This document shows positions 39,410 to 48,278 of a stretch of 64,000 bases of DNA, one piece after another. Within the stretch, counting starts at the first letter, position 1. Every line of letters starts with the position of its first letter. A program made the position numbers and the translations under genes. The notes beneath the pieces were generated by a model, which saw only the letters and a list, made by a program, of their open reading frames with translations, had not been told where the DNA came from and did no database searches. Location: contig NZ_LQXO02000029.1 in assembly GCF_001639065.2 (NCBI RefSeq), forward strand, positions 40,258 to 104,257, written 5' to 3'. The DNA is from Vibrio barjaei (lineage in GTDB: Bacteria; Pseudomonadota; Gammaproteobacteria; Enterobacterales; Vibrionaceae).

Positions 39410-39443
39410 AAAAGACGCCTCACCGCAGAGTGAGGCGTCTTTT
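39410..39443. terminator. Bidirectional terminator between elyC and chitinase gene
   Basis: A 14-bp stem aaaagacgcctcac/gtgaggcgtctttt with a 6-nt loop and T tail. Confidence 0.94.
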
Positions 39444-39445
39444 TA

Positions 39446-42019
39446 TCAATTATTCAACTGCTCCAATTTCGCTTTCACTGGTTTTGAGAAGTTGAACCCA
39501 TCATGTTGATCCCAGTTAATTGACCACGTCATAACCCCTCCGAAGTTTGGAGATTGATTGTTCGGAATCACGTTATCACATCGACTCTTTGTCACCATAC
39601 AATCTAGTGCGGCTTCTATATTGGCGATAGGAGCTTGTCCAGAATTTGCTGAACTAGGTCCCGATGGAAGACCTATAGCAACTTGATCATCTCTTAGAGG
39701 CATAAAGCGACTACCATCAGCAAGTTCAAACCCTTCAATAAGCATTTTCGACGCTGCGACCATCATATCAATTGATCCTTCTGGCGCTGCTCCAGTTGTG
39801 TAGGGGTTCGCTAATCCACCATTGTTATAGAGCTGAACATGTAACAGATCCAGCATGTCACGGACCTGATCTATCACCGGAATATACGCCCCCCAGATTC
39901 CAGAATACGCCACCATTCCCCCTTGAACATAAGGATGCTCCGGCGCCATGGTCAAATACATATCTCCAACCATATTGGCTTCAATGGCACGTAGCGCTCT
40001 TGGCAAACGCGCTTGGATTTGACTACCGTGAACTAGGTTAGAGCCGCTTTCCAAATCTATATCGAGGCCATCAAAGCCCCACTCCTCTATAATGGCACTC
40101 AGACTGGACACAAAAGCGGCTTCATCAGAGTCAGTATTGAGAGTGATAGTACCTTCCGCTCCCCCCAAAGACAGAACGAAAATCTTACCTTCTGTCTGCA
40201 GTGCTTTGATATCCTGTTTGAATTGTACTGGATCGATAGGCTCACAGTCGGAGCGAATATCACCATTGTAAAGATTAAAGTGAACCGTGCCATTGCTGTT
40301 ACGATCGTTATCAGCAAAAGCGATATCGATGATATCCCAGTCTTTAGACATTTGGTTAAGTGGAATCGGACAACCAGAGCCATTGACAAAATTATGCCAA
40401 TAGCCAATCAGTTTGTGCTTAGGTTGAACCACAGATTTAGCTGTCACCATAATACTGTCAGACGCTACGCTATTTCCTTGAGCATCGTTGGCAACGACAT
40501 TAAGTTGATAGGTTCCCACAGAGGGCGGAATCCAAGAAAATACGTAGGGTGCAACATTGTCTATTGCTGTGCTTTGACCGTTTACAAACAGCTCGACTTG
40601 CGTCACATCGCTCTGCAACGAGTTTGCTTGAGCTTGCACCGTGACAGGCTTATCGACAGCCACCACACTTCCTGAAACAGGTTCCATTACCGATGTGACA
40701 ATGACGTTATCACTGACATTTACGGTTTGTCTCACACTGGTTTGCAGCCCATCATTATCTGTCGCCAAAAGTTCTAGGTCGACTACGTTGAGCAAGTTGG
40801 CATTCCATGCCCATTGATATGGAGGTTGGATTAATTCCCCTAGACTCACGCCAGCAACAAACGCTTCTACCGATACGACCGTTCCATCCTCGTCGCTTGA
40901 ACTGGCTAAGATAGAGACGTCGCTTCCCAATAGAACGATTTCTCCCGGTTGCGGACTATCAAATGAAACTTGAGGGGCCGATGAGCATGCGCCTAAATTC
41001 GTCCACGCATCTTGCCAATGCTGACCAACGCCAGGTTCATACGCCCAACTAGCATTTGAAGAACACCAACCGGCAACATCACATTGGAATAATTCATTGT
41101 TATGAGTCACTAAAGTGCCTTGGTTATAATTTGACCCAACCACATAGGACAATGCGCTTGAGCAGCGACCTGCTGCTGATACTGGCGCCACTGAAATAGA
41201 AATTTGTTGTGACTCAGACTTCGCACCTTGATCATCGCTAGCAATAGCGACTGCGATATAGTCACCAGCTTGAGCGGGCTGCCATTGGTGCTCCCAGGGC
41301 GCGGCATTAATATCAGCTACCATTTTACCGTTAACGTTGAATACCACCCCACTTACCACACCATCAACGTCAGAAGCCTGTGCTGACAACAATACATTTT
41401 CACCCAGAGCAATGTTCGTTGTATTGGCAGATAGGGTTACTTGTGGAGGCTGGTTCTCGACGTTACTCACTGCAAAAGTACGAGTAACTGCAGTTACTGC
41501 ACCTTGTTCATCCTCCGCTATGACATCGAGCTGATAGTTACCCGCTTGTGCCAACCAAGAGACGGAATAAGGTGACGTTGTGACTGTGCCTAGCAACTCC
41601 CCTTGTAGCAAGAATCTTACTTCTTGAATTTGGCCATCACTATCACTGGCACTGGCTTCAAAAGCGACCAAATTACCCGAGGTCAAACTGGCCCCTTCTA
41701 TGGGAGACAGCACATTCAAACTAGGGGGCAGGTTTGTCCCACCTTGTCCATTACATTGGCCAAGCAAGCTCCATTCTTGCCATTCTCCAGAGTTCTCTGA
41801 CGGACTAACATTCTGACTCCACCAAGTCGCTTGGTAAGCCATCGATTGTTGAACCACTTTTTGACCGCCACTATACGCCGTCTCAGCCTGCCAAATTGGC
41901 AGACCTTCACACTGGTAAGTTTGAGCAAAGCTAGGAAAAGCGTAAAGCAGCAGCGGTATACTAAGACAACTTTGCCACGTTTTTAATCTGATATACCGAG
42001 CAGAACTGATCGCGTCCAT
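39446..42019 (-). CDS. Secreted modular chitinase (GH18 with two chitin-binding modules)
   Basis: An 857-aa exported protein. The signal peptide ends near residue 32 (SFAQ). The order of modules is a CBM5/12 chitin-binding domain (about 36-90, with the W-rich WQAETAYSGGQKV), two Ig-like domains (100-280), a second CBM5/12 domain (about 287-346, WAYEPGVGQHW), two more Ig-like domains (350-530), then a C-terminal GH18 catalytic domain from about 540. The catalytic motif DGLDIDLES holds the full D-x-x-D-x-D-x-E set. It cleaves beta-1,4-linked N-acetylglucosamine chains outside the cell, a normal Vibrio nutrient source. Single gene. Confidence 0.93.
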   Translation of the reverse strand: MDAISSARYIRLKTWQSCLSIPLLLYAFPSFAQTYQCEGLPIWQAETAYSGGQKVVQQSMAYQATWWSQNVSPSENSGEWQEWSLLGQCNGQGGTNLPPSLNVLSPIEGASLTSGNLVAFEASASDSDGQIQEVRFLLQGELLGTVTTSPYSVSWLAQAGNYQLDVIAEDEQGAVTAVTRTFAVSNVENQPPQVTLSANTTNIALGENVLLSAQASDVDGVVSGVVFNVNGKMVADINAAPWEHQWQPAQAGDYIAVAIASDDQGAKSESQQISISVAPVSAAGRCSSALSYVVGSNYNQGTLVTHNNELFQCDVAGWCSSNASWAYEPGVGQHWQDAWTNLGACSSAPQVSFDSPQPGEIVLLGSDVSILASSSDEDGTVVSVEAFVAGVSLGELIQPPYQWAWNANLLNVVDLELLATDNDGLQTSVRQTVNVSDNVIVTSVMEPVSGSVVAVDKPVTVQAQANSLQSDVTQVELFVNGQSTAIDNVAPYVFSWIPPSVGTYQLNVVANDAQGNSVASDSIMVTAKSVVQPKHKLIGYWHNFVNGSGCPIPLNQMSKDWDIIDIAFADNDRNSNGTVHFNLYNGDIRSDCEPIDPVQFKQDIKALQTEGKIFVLSLGGAEGTITLNTDSDEAAFVSSLSAIIEEWGFDGLDIDLESGSNLVHGSQIQARLPRALRAIEANMVGDMYLTMAPEHPYVQGGMVAYSGIWGAYIPVIDQVRDMLDLLHVQLYNNGGLANPYTTGAAPEGSIDMMVAASKMLIEGFELADGSRFMPLRDDQVAIGLPSGPSSANSGQAPIANIEAALDCMVTKSRCDNVIPNNQSPNFGGVMTWSINWDQHDGFNFSKPVKAKLEQLNN

Positions 42020-42221
42020 ATAACCATCCTTGTGTTGAACTTTGACAATTTTAACTGCCTCTATCGAGTTACCGTGTAGAGGTTCAGTTACAAGCTAGTT
42101 CAAACCAAGGGGTTCAATTTGGTCGTACGAGAAATTCGTCAATCAGTTCGAGGCAGTTAACAGAATAGACAACAAGTTGCATTCAATACATCGAATAAAG
42201 TTAACCTTAGTCCCAATAAAA

Positions 42222-42254
42222 AACCCCAGAGCACCAACACGGTAGTCTGGGGTT
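42222..42254 (-). terminator. Terminator after torR
   Basis: The stem aaccccaga/tctggggtt with a 15-nt loop; on the - strand it is followed by TTTTATT. Confidence 0.82.
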
Positions 42255-42275
42255 AACGATACGGAAAACAGTGAA

Positions 42276-42986
42276 TTAATCACCTGCAAACATATACCCT
42301 TCACCGTGGACAGTAATGAAAATCTGTGGGTTCTTAGGATCCAACTCCATCTTCGCACGCATGCGACGAATTAAAACATCAATAGTGCGATCATTTGGCG
42401 CATCAACTCTGTGGCTGATCATATTAAGTATCCGCTCGCGGCTAAGTACCTGATTAGGGTATGCCGATAGCGCTACTAAGAGTTCGTACTCTGCCTTGGT
42501 GAGTTTTACGGGCTCCCCATTGTTACTTAGCGAACGGCGCTGCTTGTCAAACACCCACTCACCAAAGTAAATCAAGTTCTCATTCTGCACCGACTCTTCA
42601 ATAACAGGTTGTTTTCTGGCCAGAGAAATACGCCATAGCAAATTTTTGACACGGACTAAAAGCTCCCTCAATTCGAAAGGTTTCGTCACATAATCATCTG
42701 CACCCATTTCCAAACCAACGATACGGTCAATACTATCTGTGCGGCCCGTCACCAGAATGATGCCAATATCTGACTGACTTCTTAATTCACGCGTTAGCAT
42801 CAGTCCATCTTCTTTCGGCAAGTTGATGTCTAACATCACCAAGTCGATGCTAGATTCCTGTAGAATCTGACGCATTTGTTCACCGCTCTCCGCTTCACTG
42901 ACTAAGTAACCTTCACTTTCGAAGTAACCAGCAAGTTTGCTGCGCGTAACGACATCATCTTCCACTACTAGAACGTGATATTTCAT
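42276..42986 (-). CDS. torR: TorR, two-component response regulator (OmpR family)
   Basis: A 236-aa regulator with a receiver domain (phospho-acceptor Asp53 in LVMLDINLPKEDG, Lys in YVTKPFELRELLVRV) and a C-terminal winged helix (VKLTKAEYELLVALSAYP, IDVLIRRMRAKME). It is close to TorR, which activates trimethylamine-N-oxide respiration genes when phosphorylated by TorS. The torS and torCA genes are not in the window, but torD is divergent next door, which supports the name. The 281-bp shared gap has TGTTCATC (43219-43226) and TATTCATA (43024-43031), each similar to TorR boxes. Confidence 0.88.
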   Translation of the reverse strand: MKYHVLVVEDDVVTRSKLAGYFESEGYLVSEAESGEQMRQILQESSIDLVMLDINLPKEDGLMLTRELRSQSDIGIILVTGRTDSIDRIVGLEMGADDYVTKPFELRELLVRVKNLLWRISLARKQPVIEESVQNENLIYFGEWVFDKQRRSLSNNGEPVKLTKAEYELLVALSAYPNQVLSRERILNMISHRVDAPNDRTIDVLIRRMRAKMELDPKNPQIFITVHGEGYMFAGD

Positions 42987-43267
42987 GTCTTTCTATCTCA
43001 ATCTTTCAATGACAGAGTCATTCTATTCATAATTAGTCACAATTCTAGCCTACATTGACGCGAATTGAAGAAAACTTGCTTTTTCTTGATTCAAAACAAA
43101 TAGAAATCCTAACTTCGAATATGCAACAGGGATTTATCCAAAAACCTTGTTCCACACCAACCTGTTTTCACAATCTTTCATTTTCCATCCTTTTTTTTTC
43201 ACATCAATGATTACTGTTGTTCATCTTTATTAGCTAAAATAGAGATAACACTTTTGGAGATAAGAAA

Positions 43268-43921
43268 ATGCAAGAAATCAAAGCATTTAACGAACAACGT
43301 GCTGAATTATACTGGTGGCTTTCGAGCCTCTTTGCTAGAGAGCTAACCACAGAAGAACTCGAGAAATATCAAAGCCCAGATATACGCGCTTTCCTTACTG
43401 GACTGGGTGAAAACCCAACGCTATCAGCTCCTATCGCCTCTATGGTCGACGCACTAAACAGACTGCAAGTAAGAGAAGATGCCCAACTAGAGTTGTCTGC
43501 TGACTTTTGTGATCTGTTTTTGAAAACAGATAAGCATGGGGCACTACCTTATGCTTCTTTATATATTGGTGAGTCAGGTCTATTAAACGACAAACCAGCC
43601 CAAGTGATGTCAGAGTTGCTTGCGGAGCACAATATTGCGGTAACTGAAAACTTAAACGAACCAGCGGATCATTTGGCTATTGAGCTCGATTTTCTCGGGA
43701 ACCTCATTATTCGTTCCAACGAATTAGAGTCAGAAGCTCACATGAATGAGGCGATGGAGCAGCAAGCAGAGTTTATTGAGCAACACCTGCTAACTTGGGT
43801 ACCACAATTCGTGACTAAATGTCAGCAGCACGATGAGTTCGGTTTTTACGCTGCGGTATCCACTGTACTTCAAGCACTCATCAAGCTAGATCTTGATTAC
43901 TTAAAAGGTGATCAAGCCTAA
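43268..43921 (+). CDS. torD: TorD, TMAO reductase maturation chaperone
   Basis: A 217-aa all-helical TorD/DmsD-family protein. The N-terminal [16 protein letters not shown] and the motif [17 protein letters not shown] (E-P-x-D-H) are diagnostic. It binds the twin-arginine signal and core of the molybdoenzyme TorA and helps load the molybdenum cofactor before Tat export. The start has a TTGGAGATAAGAAA ribosome-binding region. It is divergent from torR, with a TAAAAT box at 43235-43240. Confidence 0.92.
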   Translation: MQEIKAFNEQRAELYWWLSSLFARELTTEELEKYQSPDIRAFLTGLGENPTLSAPIASMVDALNRLQVREDAQLELSADFCDLFLKTDKHGALPYASLYIGESGLLNDKPAQVMSELLAEHNIAVTENLNEPADHLAIELDFLGNLIIRSNELESEAHMNEAMEQQAEFIEQHLLTWVPQFVTKCQQHDEFGFYAAVSTVLQALIKLDLDYLKGDQA

Positions 43922-44002
43922 GATTTTGAGGCGCATGTACTGTTTATCACTCACCGTTACAGACAAAAGTGCGCCTTATCTATAAATTTGTTGTATAAGT
44001 GA

Positions 44003-44031
44003 TTGCTTGTATCAATGGGGAAGACTACAAT
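44003..44031 (+). promoter_or_regulatory. Sigma-70 promoter for a candidate small RNA
   Basis: TTGCTT (44003-44008), a 17-bp spacer and TACAAT (44026-44031) form a good sigma-70 promoter in the gap after torD. A rho-independent terminator follows about 85 bp downstream, with no credible ORF between them. Confidence 0.55.
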
Positions 44032-44037
44032 CCGCCG

Positions 44038-44124
44038 TTTAAATGCAAAAGCCGCTTTGGTATTCAACAAGCACAATAATAATCTGTCGAACTGTTGAAC
44101 CAAACCGCTGAAAAGCGGTTTTTT
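44038..44124 (+). ncRNA. Candidate small RNA between torD and purR
   Basis: A predicted transcript of about 87 nt, from a start 6-8 nt after the TACAAT box to the T run after the hairpin aaccgct-gaaa-agcggtt (44103-44120). The unpaired 5' and middle part is A-rich and ends in a GNRA-type stable loop hairpin with a T tail, the common form of Hfq-dependent sRNAs. The same hairpin may simply be the torD terminator. No family match is known to me. Confidence 0.45.
44103..44124 (+). terminator. Terminator after torD / end of the candidate sRNA
   Basis: The hairpin aaccgct-gaaa-agcggtt is followed by tttt. Confidence 0.88.
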
Positions 44125-44223
44125 CATTCAGAATGCACTACTTATTAGGAACCCATATATTGGCTTCCAGAATTCGAAGCGGTATTGGCTATTAATAGCA
44201 CTCCGCGATAAAAGGATATAGCT

Positions 44224-45228
44224 ATGGCAACAATCAAAGATGTCGCCCGTCTGGCTGGCGTTTCAACGACCACCGTTTCTCACGTAATTAATAAAACTCG
44301 TTTTGTAGCAGAAGCCACACAAGAAAAAGTGATGGCAGCGGTAGATGAACTTAACTATGCACCAAGCGCGGTTGCTCGTAGTTTGAAATGTAACTCGACC
44401 AAAACGATTGGAATGCTCGTTACTCAATCTACAAACTTGTTCTTCTCGGAAGTCATCGACGGTGTTGAAAGTTACTGCTATCGCCAAGGCTATACTTTAA
44501 TCCTATGTAACACAGGTGGTGTCTACGAGAAACAGCGCGACTATATTCGCATGCTCGCAGAAAAGCGTGTTGATGGCATTTTGGTTATGTGCTCCGACTT
44601 AACTGAAGAGCTACTAGAAATGCTAGACCGTCATTCAGATATTCCGAAAGTGATTATGGACTGGGGCCCAGAAAGCTCTCAAGCCGACAAGATCATTGAT
44701 AACTCGGAAGAAGGCGGCTATCTCGCAACTAAATATCTCATCGATAACGGTCATACTGATATTGCATGCTTGAGCGGCCACCTAGAGAAAGCCGTTTGCC
44801 AAGAGCGTATTGTCGGCTATAAGCGTGCTCTAGCGGAAGCGGGTATCGAAATGAAAGATGATCGAATCCTAGAAGGTAACTTCGAATGTGATACGGCCGT
44901 GATTGCCGCTAACCGTATTGCAGCAATGGAAGTTCGTCCAACTGCCGTATTCTGCTTCAACGACACCATGGCATTCGGTTTAATGAGTCGCCTGCAACAA
45001 TTAGGTGTAAAAGTTCCAGAAGATATTTCCGTTATCGGTTATGACAATATCGAATTGGCTGAGTATTTCTCTCCACCACTGACAACAGTGCACCAACCGA
45101 AGCGCCGTGTAGGTAAGAATGCGTTTGAGATTCTTCTAGAACGAATCAAAGATAAAGGTCACGAAAAACGCATTTTCGAAATGCACCCTGAGATTGTAGA
45201 ACGTAATTCTGTCAAAAAACTCACATAA
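44224..45228 (+). CDS. purR: PurR, purine repressor (LacI family)
   Basis: A 334-aa LacI-family regulator. The helix-turn-helix [25 protein letters not shown] is nearly identical to that of E. coli PurR (which is 341 aa), and the periplasmic-binding-protein-like domain follows from residue 60. Its corepressors are hypoxanthine and guanine, and it represses de novo purine synthesis. It has its own terminator downstream; I did not find a clear PurR operator within the window. Confidence 0.93.
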   Translation: MATIKDVARLAGVSTTTVSHVINKTRFVAEATQEKVMAAVDELNYAPSAVARSLKCNSTKTIGMLVTQSTNLFFSEVIDGVESYCYRQGYTLILCNTGGVYEKQRDYIRMLAEKRVDGILVMCSDLTEELLEMLDRHSDIPKVIMDWGPESSQADKIIDNSEEGGYLATKYLIDNGHTDIACLSGHLEKAVCQERIVGYKRALAEAGIEMKDDRILEGNFECDTAVIAANRIAAMEVRPTAVFCFNDTMAFGLMSRLQQLGVKVPEDISVIGYDNIELAEYFSPPLTTVHQPKRRVGKNAFEILLERIKDKGHEKRIFEMHPEIVERNSVKKLT

Positions 45229-45234
45229 TCCTGA

Positions 45235-45262
45235 AAAAAGTGCCTTTCTAGGCACTTTTTTT
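45235..45262 (+). terminator. Terminator after purR
   Basis: The stem aaaaagtgcct/aggcacttttt with loop ttct and a T run. Confidence 0.94.
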
Positions 45263-45405
45263 TGATCCTCACCCAATAAACTGAACGCTTTATTGTTTGT
45301 TTCGACATACTCTCCCGCACAAATCCCAATCAATTATCTGAAGCAATATCACACTTTTACCATACAACCATCATAGATGTGAGTCATTTTCATTTATTCT
45401 AAATA

Positions 45406-45497
45406 TGTCACGCACAGGGCAAACCACTTGAAAGGGTGGGACGCAAAGCCACCGGCCTAAACCAAATTTATTTGATAGGTAGCGGGGTTACCGATGG
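45406..45497 (+). ncRNA. Cyclic-di-GMP-I riboswitch (GEMM-I, Vc2 type)
   Basis: The segment matches the Vc2 aptamer almost base for base: CACGCACAGGGCAAACC opens it, a GAAA tetraloop hairpin and GGGACGCAAAGCC follow, then CCGGCCTAAACC and the GGTAGCGGGGTTACCGATGG close. It binds cyclic di-GMP in the mRNA leader. In V. cholerae Vc2 controls tfoY (VC1722), the same gene that follows here. The final ATGG is an ATG in frame with tfoY. Confidence 0.96.
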
Positions 45498-45550
45498 CAA
45501 AGGTATTAGCATTCTTTTGGTTTACCGCTAACAGAAGGCTGACACCCGTT

Positions 45551-45559
45551 TGCTATACT
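45551..45559 (+). promoter_or_regulatory. Extended -10 promoter element downstream of the riboswitch
   Basis: TGCTATACT is a good extended -10 box about 50 bp before the tfoY ATG and 3' of the aptamer. A transcript started here would lack the riboswitch. V. cholerae tfoY is known to have promoters downstream of Vc2, which fits. The -35 is weak. Confidence 0.45.
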
Positions 45560-45610
45560 CTCGGACCTGATTTTGGTGACACAATCAATAACACCGAGAA
45601 AAGAATAAGC

Positions 45611-46201
45611 ATGGACAATCCTATACTAAAAAACTCGATGCAATTGTTCGCTCAGCTTGGAAGAGTTAAGTCTCGTTCTATGTTTGGTGGATTTGGTATC
45701 TTTATTGACGATACCATGTTTGCATTAGCAGTGAATAACAAATTACATATCAGAACTAACCGTCAGACGATCGCTAAATTTAAGCAACTTGGCTACAAGC
45801 CATACGTTTATAAAAAGCGTGGGTTCCCCGTTGTCACTAAGTATTTCGCACTCCCTGAGGACTGTTGGCAAGATCAGGATGTTATCTTGACTCATGCTCG
45901 CTCTGCTCTAGAGTTTGCTAAAACAGAAAAAGTGCAACAATCGGAAACGAAACCCAATCGACTCAAAGATTTACCTAATTTAAGACTGGCTACTGAGCGT
46001 ATGCTTAAGAAAGCGGGAATTGAATCGGTATATGATCTGCAAGAGCAAGGTTCTGTGGAGGCTTTTAAAGCAATCCAACGAACTCACTCAAATACTGTAG
46101 GTCTTGAGTTACTTTGGGCGCTAGAGGGTGCCATTAATGGCACGCACTGGTCCGTGATTCCGCAAAATAAAAGAGAAGAATTGGCCAGTCTTATAAACTA
46201 G
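45611..46201 (+). CDS. tfoY: TfoY, TfoX-family regulator
   Basis: A 196-aa protein with an N-terminal TfoX domain ([31 protein letters not shown]) and a C-terminal helix-hairpin-type TfoX domain ([26 protein letters not shown]). In V. cholerae TfoY drives type VI secretion, motility and related behaviour in response to low cyclic di-GMP, whereas its paralogue TfoX drives competence. The leader carries the c-di-GMP riboswitch. ATG 45611 gives the usual length; an in-frame ATG at 45494, at the aptamer end, would add 39 residues. Confidence 0.92.
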   Translation: MDNPILKNSMQLFAQLGRVKSRSMFGGFGIFIDDTMFALAVNNKLHIRTNRQTIAKFKQLGYKPYVYKKRGFPVVTKYFALPEDCWQDQDVILTHARSALEFAKTEKVQQSETKPNRLKDLPNLRLATERMLKKAGIESVYDLQEQGSVEAFKAIQRTHSNTVGLELLWALEGAINGTHWSVIPQNKREELASLIN

Positions 46202-46218
46202 CCCTTATCGCTCTATAC

Positions 46219-46247
46219 AAAAAATCAGCCTAACGGCTGATTTTTTT
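46219..46247 (+). terminator. Terminator after tfoY
   Basis: The stem aaaaaatcagcc/ggctgattttttt with loop taac. Confidence 0.93.
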
Positions 46248-46320
46248 AGTTTATGATGAAAGTAAATCTATCCACGCCATGTCTACTAAACTAATACAGA
46301 GTCGTCACAAGGACAGCATC

Positions 46321-47004
46321 ATGAGCAAAAAGCTAATACTCGGAATCGCACTTCTCGCCGTCATTATCATTCTAGGTGTTAATTTTGGACAATATTTAAC
46401 ACTGGAAAATGCTCAGGCTCAGCAAGCTGCACTCAGCGAATATATCAGTCAGAATTTTGTTACCGCCGCATTAGTGTACTTTTTTGCCTATATCGCCATT
46501 ACCGCATTCTCAATTCCGGGAGCTGCAGTCGTTACGTTACTAGGTGCCGCTTTATTTGGTTTTTGGACCAGTCTTCTTCTTGTCTCTTTTGCTAGTACCA
46601 TCGGTGCAACCATTGCATTCTTGAGTAGTCGCTTTTTATTGCGTGACTGGGTTCAAAGCAAGTTCGGCTCAAAGTTAGAAACTATCAATAAAGGTGTAGA
46701 AAAAGACGGTGCTTTTTATCTGTTCTCGCTAAGATTGATTCCGGTATTTCCGTTCTTCTTAATCAACCTATTAATGGGCTTAACGCCAATTAAAGTGTCA
46801 AAGTACTATTTAGTGAGCCAGTTAGGCATGTTGCCTGGAACTGCGGTTTACTTAAATGCCGGCACACAGCTCGCCAGTATTAACAGTTTGTCAGGTATCG
46901 TTTCCCCAGCAGTTGTAGCCTCATTTGCCTTGTTGGGACTATTTCCACTGATTGCTAAGTGGATTATGGCGCGAATTTCTCGCTCACCACAGGTACAAGA
47001 ATAA
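46321..47004 (+). CDS. DedA/TVP38/TMEM64-family membrane protein
   Basis: A 227-aa inner-membrane protein with an N-terminal helix, several further helices and the VTT/SNARE-associated core (FSIPGAAVVTLLGAALFGFW and LRLIPVFPFFLINLLMGLTP). Relatives flip or scramble phospholipids or undecaprenyl phosphate; no specific substrate can be claimed. Start ATG 46321 follows AAGGACAGC; a 14-codon extension from 46279 is less likely. Its stop shares one base with the next start (TAATG). Confidence 0.85.
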   Translation: MSKKLILGIALLAVIIILGVNFGQYLTLENAQAQQAALSEYISQNFVTAALVYFFAYIAITAFSIPGAAVVTLLGAALFGFWTSLLLVSFASTIGATIAFLSSRFLLRDWVQSKFGSKLETINKGVEKDGAFYLFSLRLIPVFPFFLINLLMGLTPIKVSKYYLVSQLGMLPGTAVYLNAGTQLASINSLSGIVSPAVVASFALLGLFPLIAKWIMARISRSPQVQE

Positions 47005-47339
47005 TGAAGGTTTTTATTGGTAATAGTCCGGCGGAAGCACATATCGTTCAACAACAGTTGGAAAATGAAGGAATCCTTTGTGAAGTTAGAGGTGAAGGGG
47101 TTTACACGCTTCGAGGTGAAGTGCCATTTGATGAAAATACTTTGCCTTATGTCTGGCTAATCGATAACAAACAACACGTTAAAGCGAGAGCTATCATCGC
47201 TGAGTGGCAAGAACAGTTAAAAGCAGATTCGGAAAAAAGGGATTGGGTGTGTCCAAGGTGTCATGAAGTGAATGAAGCGCAGTTTGGCGCCTGTTGGAGT
47301 TGCCAAGCGTTAGCACCTACTGAGGTGTCACCGACTTAA
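47004..47339 (+). CDS. DUF2007 domain protein with C-terminal zinc ribbon
   Basis: A 111-aa protein. The N-terminal DUF2007 domain (MKVFIGNSPAEAHIVQQQLE to about residue 70) is a small alpha/beta signal-transducing-like fold, and the C-terminus has a rubredoxin-type zinc ribbon, CPRCHEVNEAQFGACWSC (C-x2-C...C-x2-C). The role is unknown. It is coupled to the DedA-like gene by a TAATG overlap and its 3' end overlaps the convergent hydrolase gene by 23 bp. Confidence 0.82.
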   Translation: MKVFIGNSPAEAHIVQQQLENEGILCEVRGEGVYTLRGEVPFDENTLPYVWLIDNKQHVKARAIIAEWQEQLKADSEKRDWVCPRCHEVNEAQFGACWSCQALAPTEVSPT

Positions 47340-48117
47340 TAAAAGCAATTGAGTGACGATTGAACTCTTCGGGGTTCTCGACGTTACAAACATGACCACA
47401 ATCTTTAATCTCTAATAGTTGGCTGGACTTATGTTCAGCCACCATTTCTTTCACCGGCTTGATGAACATGTAGTCTTTCTCACCCATTAGGTACAGGGTC
47501 GGAATCGGTAGTTCCCTCTCCTTGAAGTAACGATTCAGCGGGTTGACTTCAGTAGTTAGTCGATACCAACGCTTAAATTCATTTTGGCACAGTTTCTTCG
47601 CTTCCCTGACAAACAGGTGACGAGACTCTTTCTGTCCACGTTGAGGCATTACAATGTACGCAAATAAACTATAGAGCCACATATAAGGGATAATGTGCTT
47701 ACTCATGTTGCCGAGCTTCACCAGTATTTGCGAGCGTGTGTTAAAGCGCGTTACTGCTCCTCCCAAAACCATCGAGCGCACTCTTGGCATTGCCAGTTCA
47801 GCAATATTGCGCACTATGATGGTACCAAGAGACATGCCGACAAAATGGGCCGATTGTATTTTAAGGTGGTCCAATACACGAACGATATCCATTGTTACCG
47901 TTTTGAATGTGTACTTGTTGGCCATGATATCCTTTAAGAACTGATTCGATTTACCATGCCCACGCAAATCAATGAACAGTAAGTTGAAATGCTCACGATA
48001 AGCTCGTATCTGCTTAAACCATATAGATGAACTGCCCCCTGCTCCATGCACAAATACCACCCATTCATCACTTGTAGGATGGGTATACGTTTTATGAAAT
48101 AGTAGGCTTTCGGACAT
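47317..48117 (-). CDS. Alpha/beta hydrolase
   Basis: A 266-aa alpha/beta-hydrolase-fold protein. The nucleophile elbow is FVGMSLGTIIV (G-x-S-x-G), the oxyanion region is VFVHGAGGSSSIWF, the acid is likely Asp in LMGEKDYMF and the base His in DCGHVCNVENPEEFNR. It probably acts on an ester, amide or small hydrophobic substrate in the cytoplasm; no signal peptide is present. It is a single gene on the - strand. Confidence 0.85.
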   Translation of the reverse strand: MSESLLFHKTYTHPTSDEWVVFVHGAGGSSSIWFKQIRAYREHFNLLFIDLRGHGKSNQFLKDIMANKYTFKTVTMDIVRVLDHLKIQSAHFVGMSLGTIIVRNIAELAMPRVRSMVLGGAVTRFNTRSQILVKLGNMSKHIIPYMWLYSLFAYIVMPQRGQKESRHLFVREAKKLCQNEFKRWYRLTTEVNPLNRYFKERELPIPTLYLMGEKDYMFIKPVKEMVAEHKSSQLLEIKDCGHVCNVENPEEFNRHSIAFIKSVTPQ

Positions 48118-48246
48118 AGTTCTCGGATTGGTTAGTAGTACGAAAATAAAGTTATCACAACTCTACACGTCTCAGGAGAAAATTGCGCGGAAATTTAGAA
48201 AAAATGATTTCCAATTGTGTCAAAAAATGCCAATAAGTGCATATAA

Positions 48247-48269
48247 AAGAGCGGCATTACGCCGCTCTT
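48247..48269 (-). terminator. Terminator after glgA
   Basis: The hairpin aagagcggc/gccgctctt, followed on the - strand by TTTTATAT. Confidence 0.9.
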
Positions 48270-48278
48270 CCAATGATA

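Noticed and set aside
40223..40675. 150-aa + strand frame inside the chitinase gene
   Set aside because: Antisense shadow of the Ig-like and GH18 coding region.
45494..46201. 235-aa tfoY reading as the main product
   Set aside because: The first 39 residues come from the riboswitch end and leader; homologous TfoY proteins start at MDNPIL (45611). Kept only as a finding.
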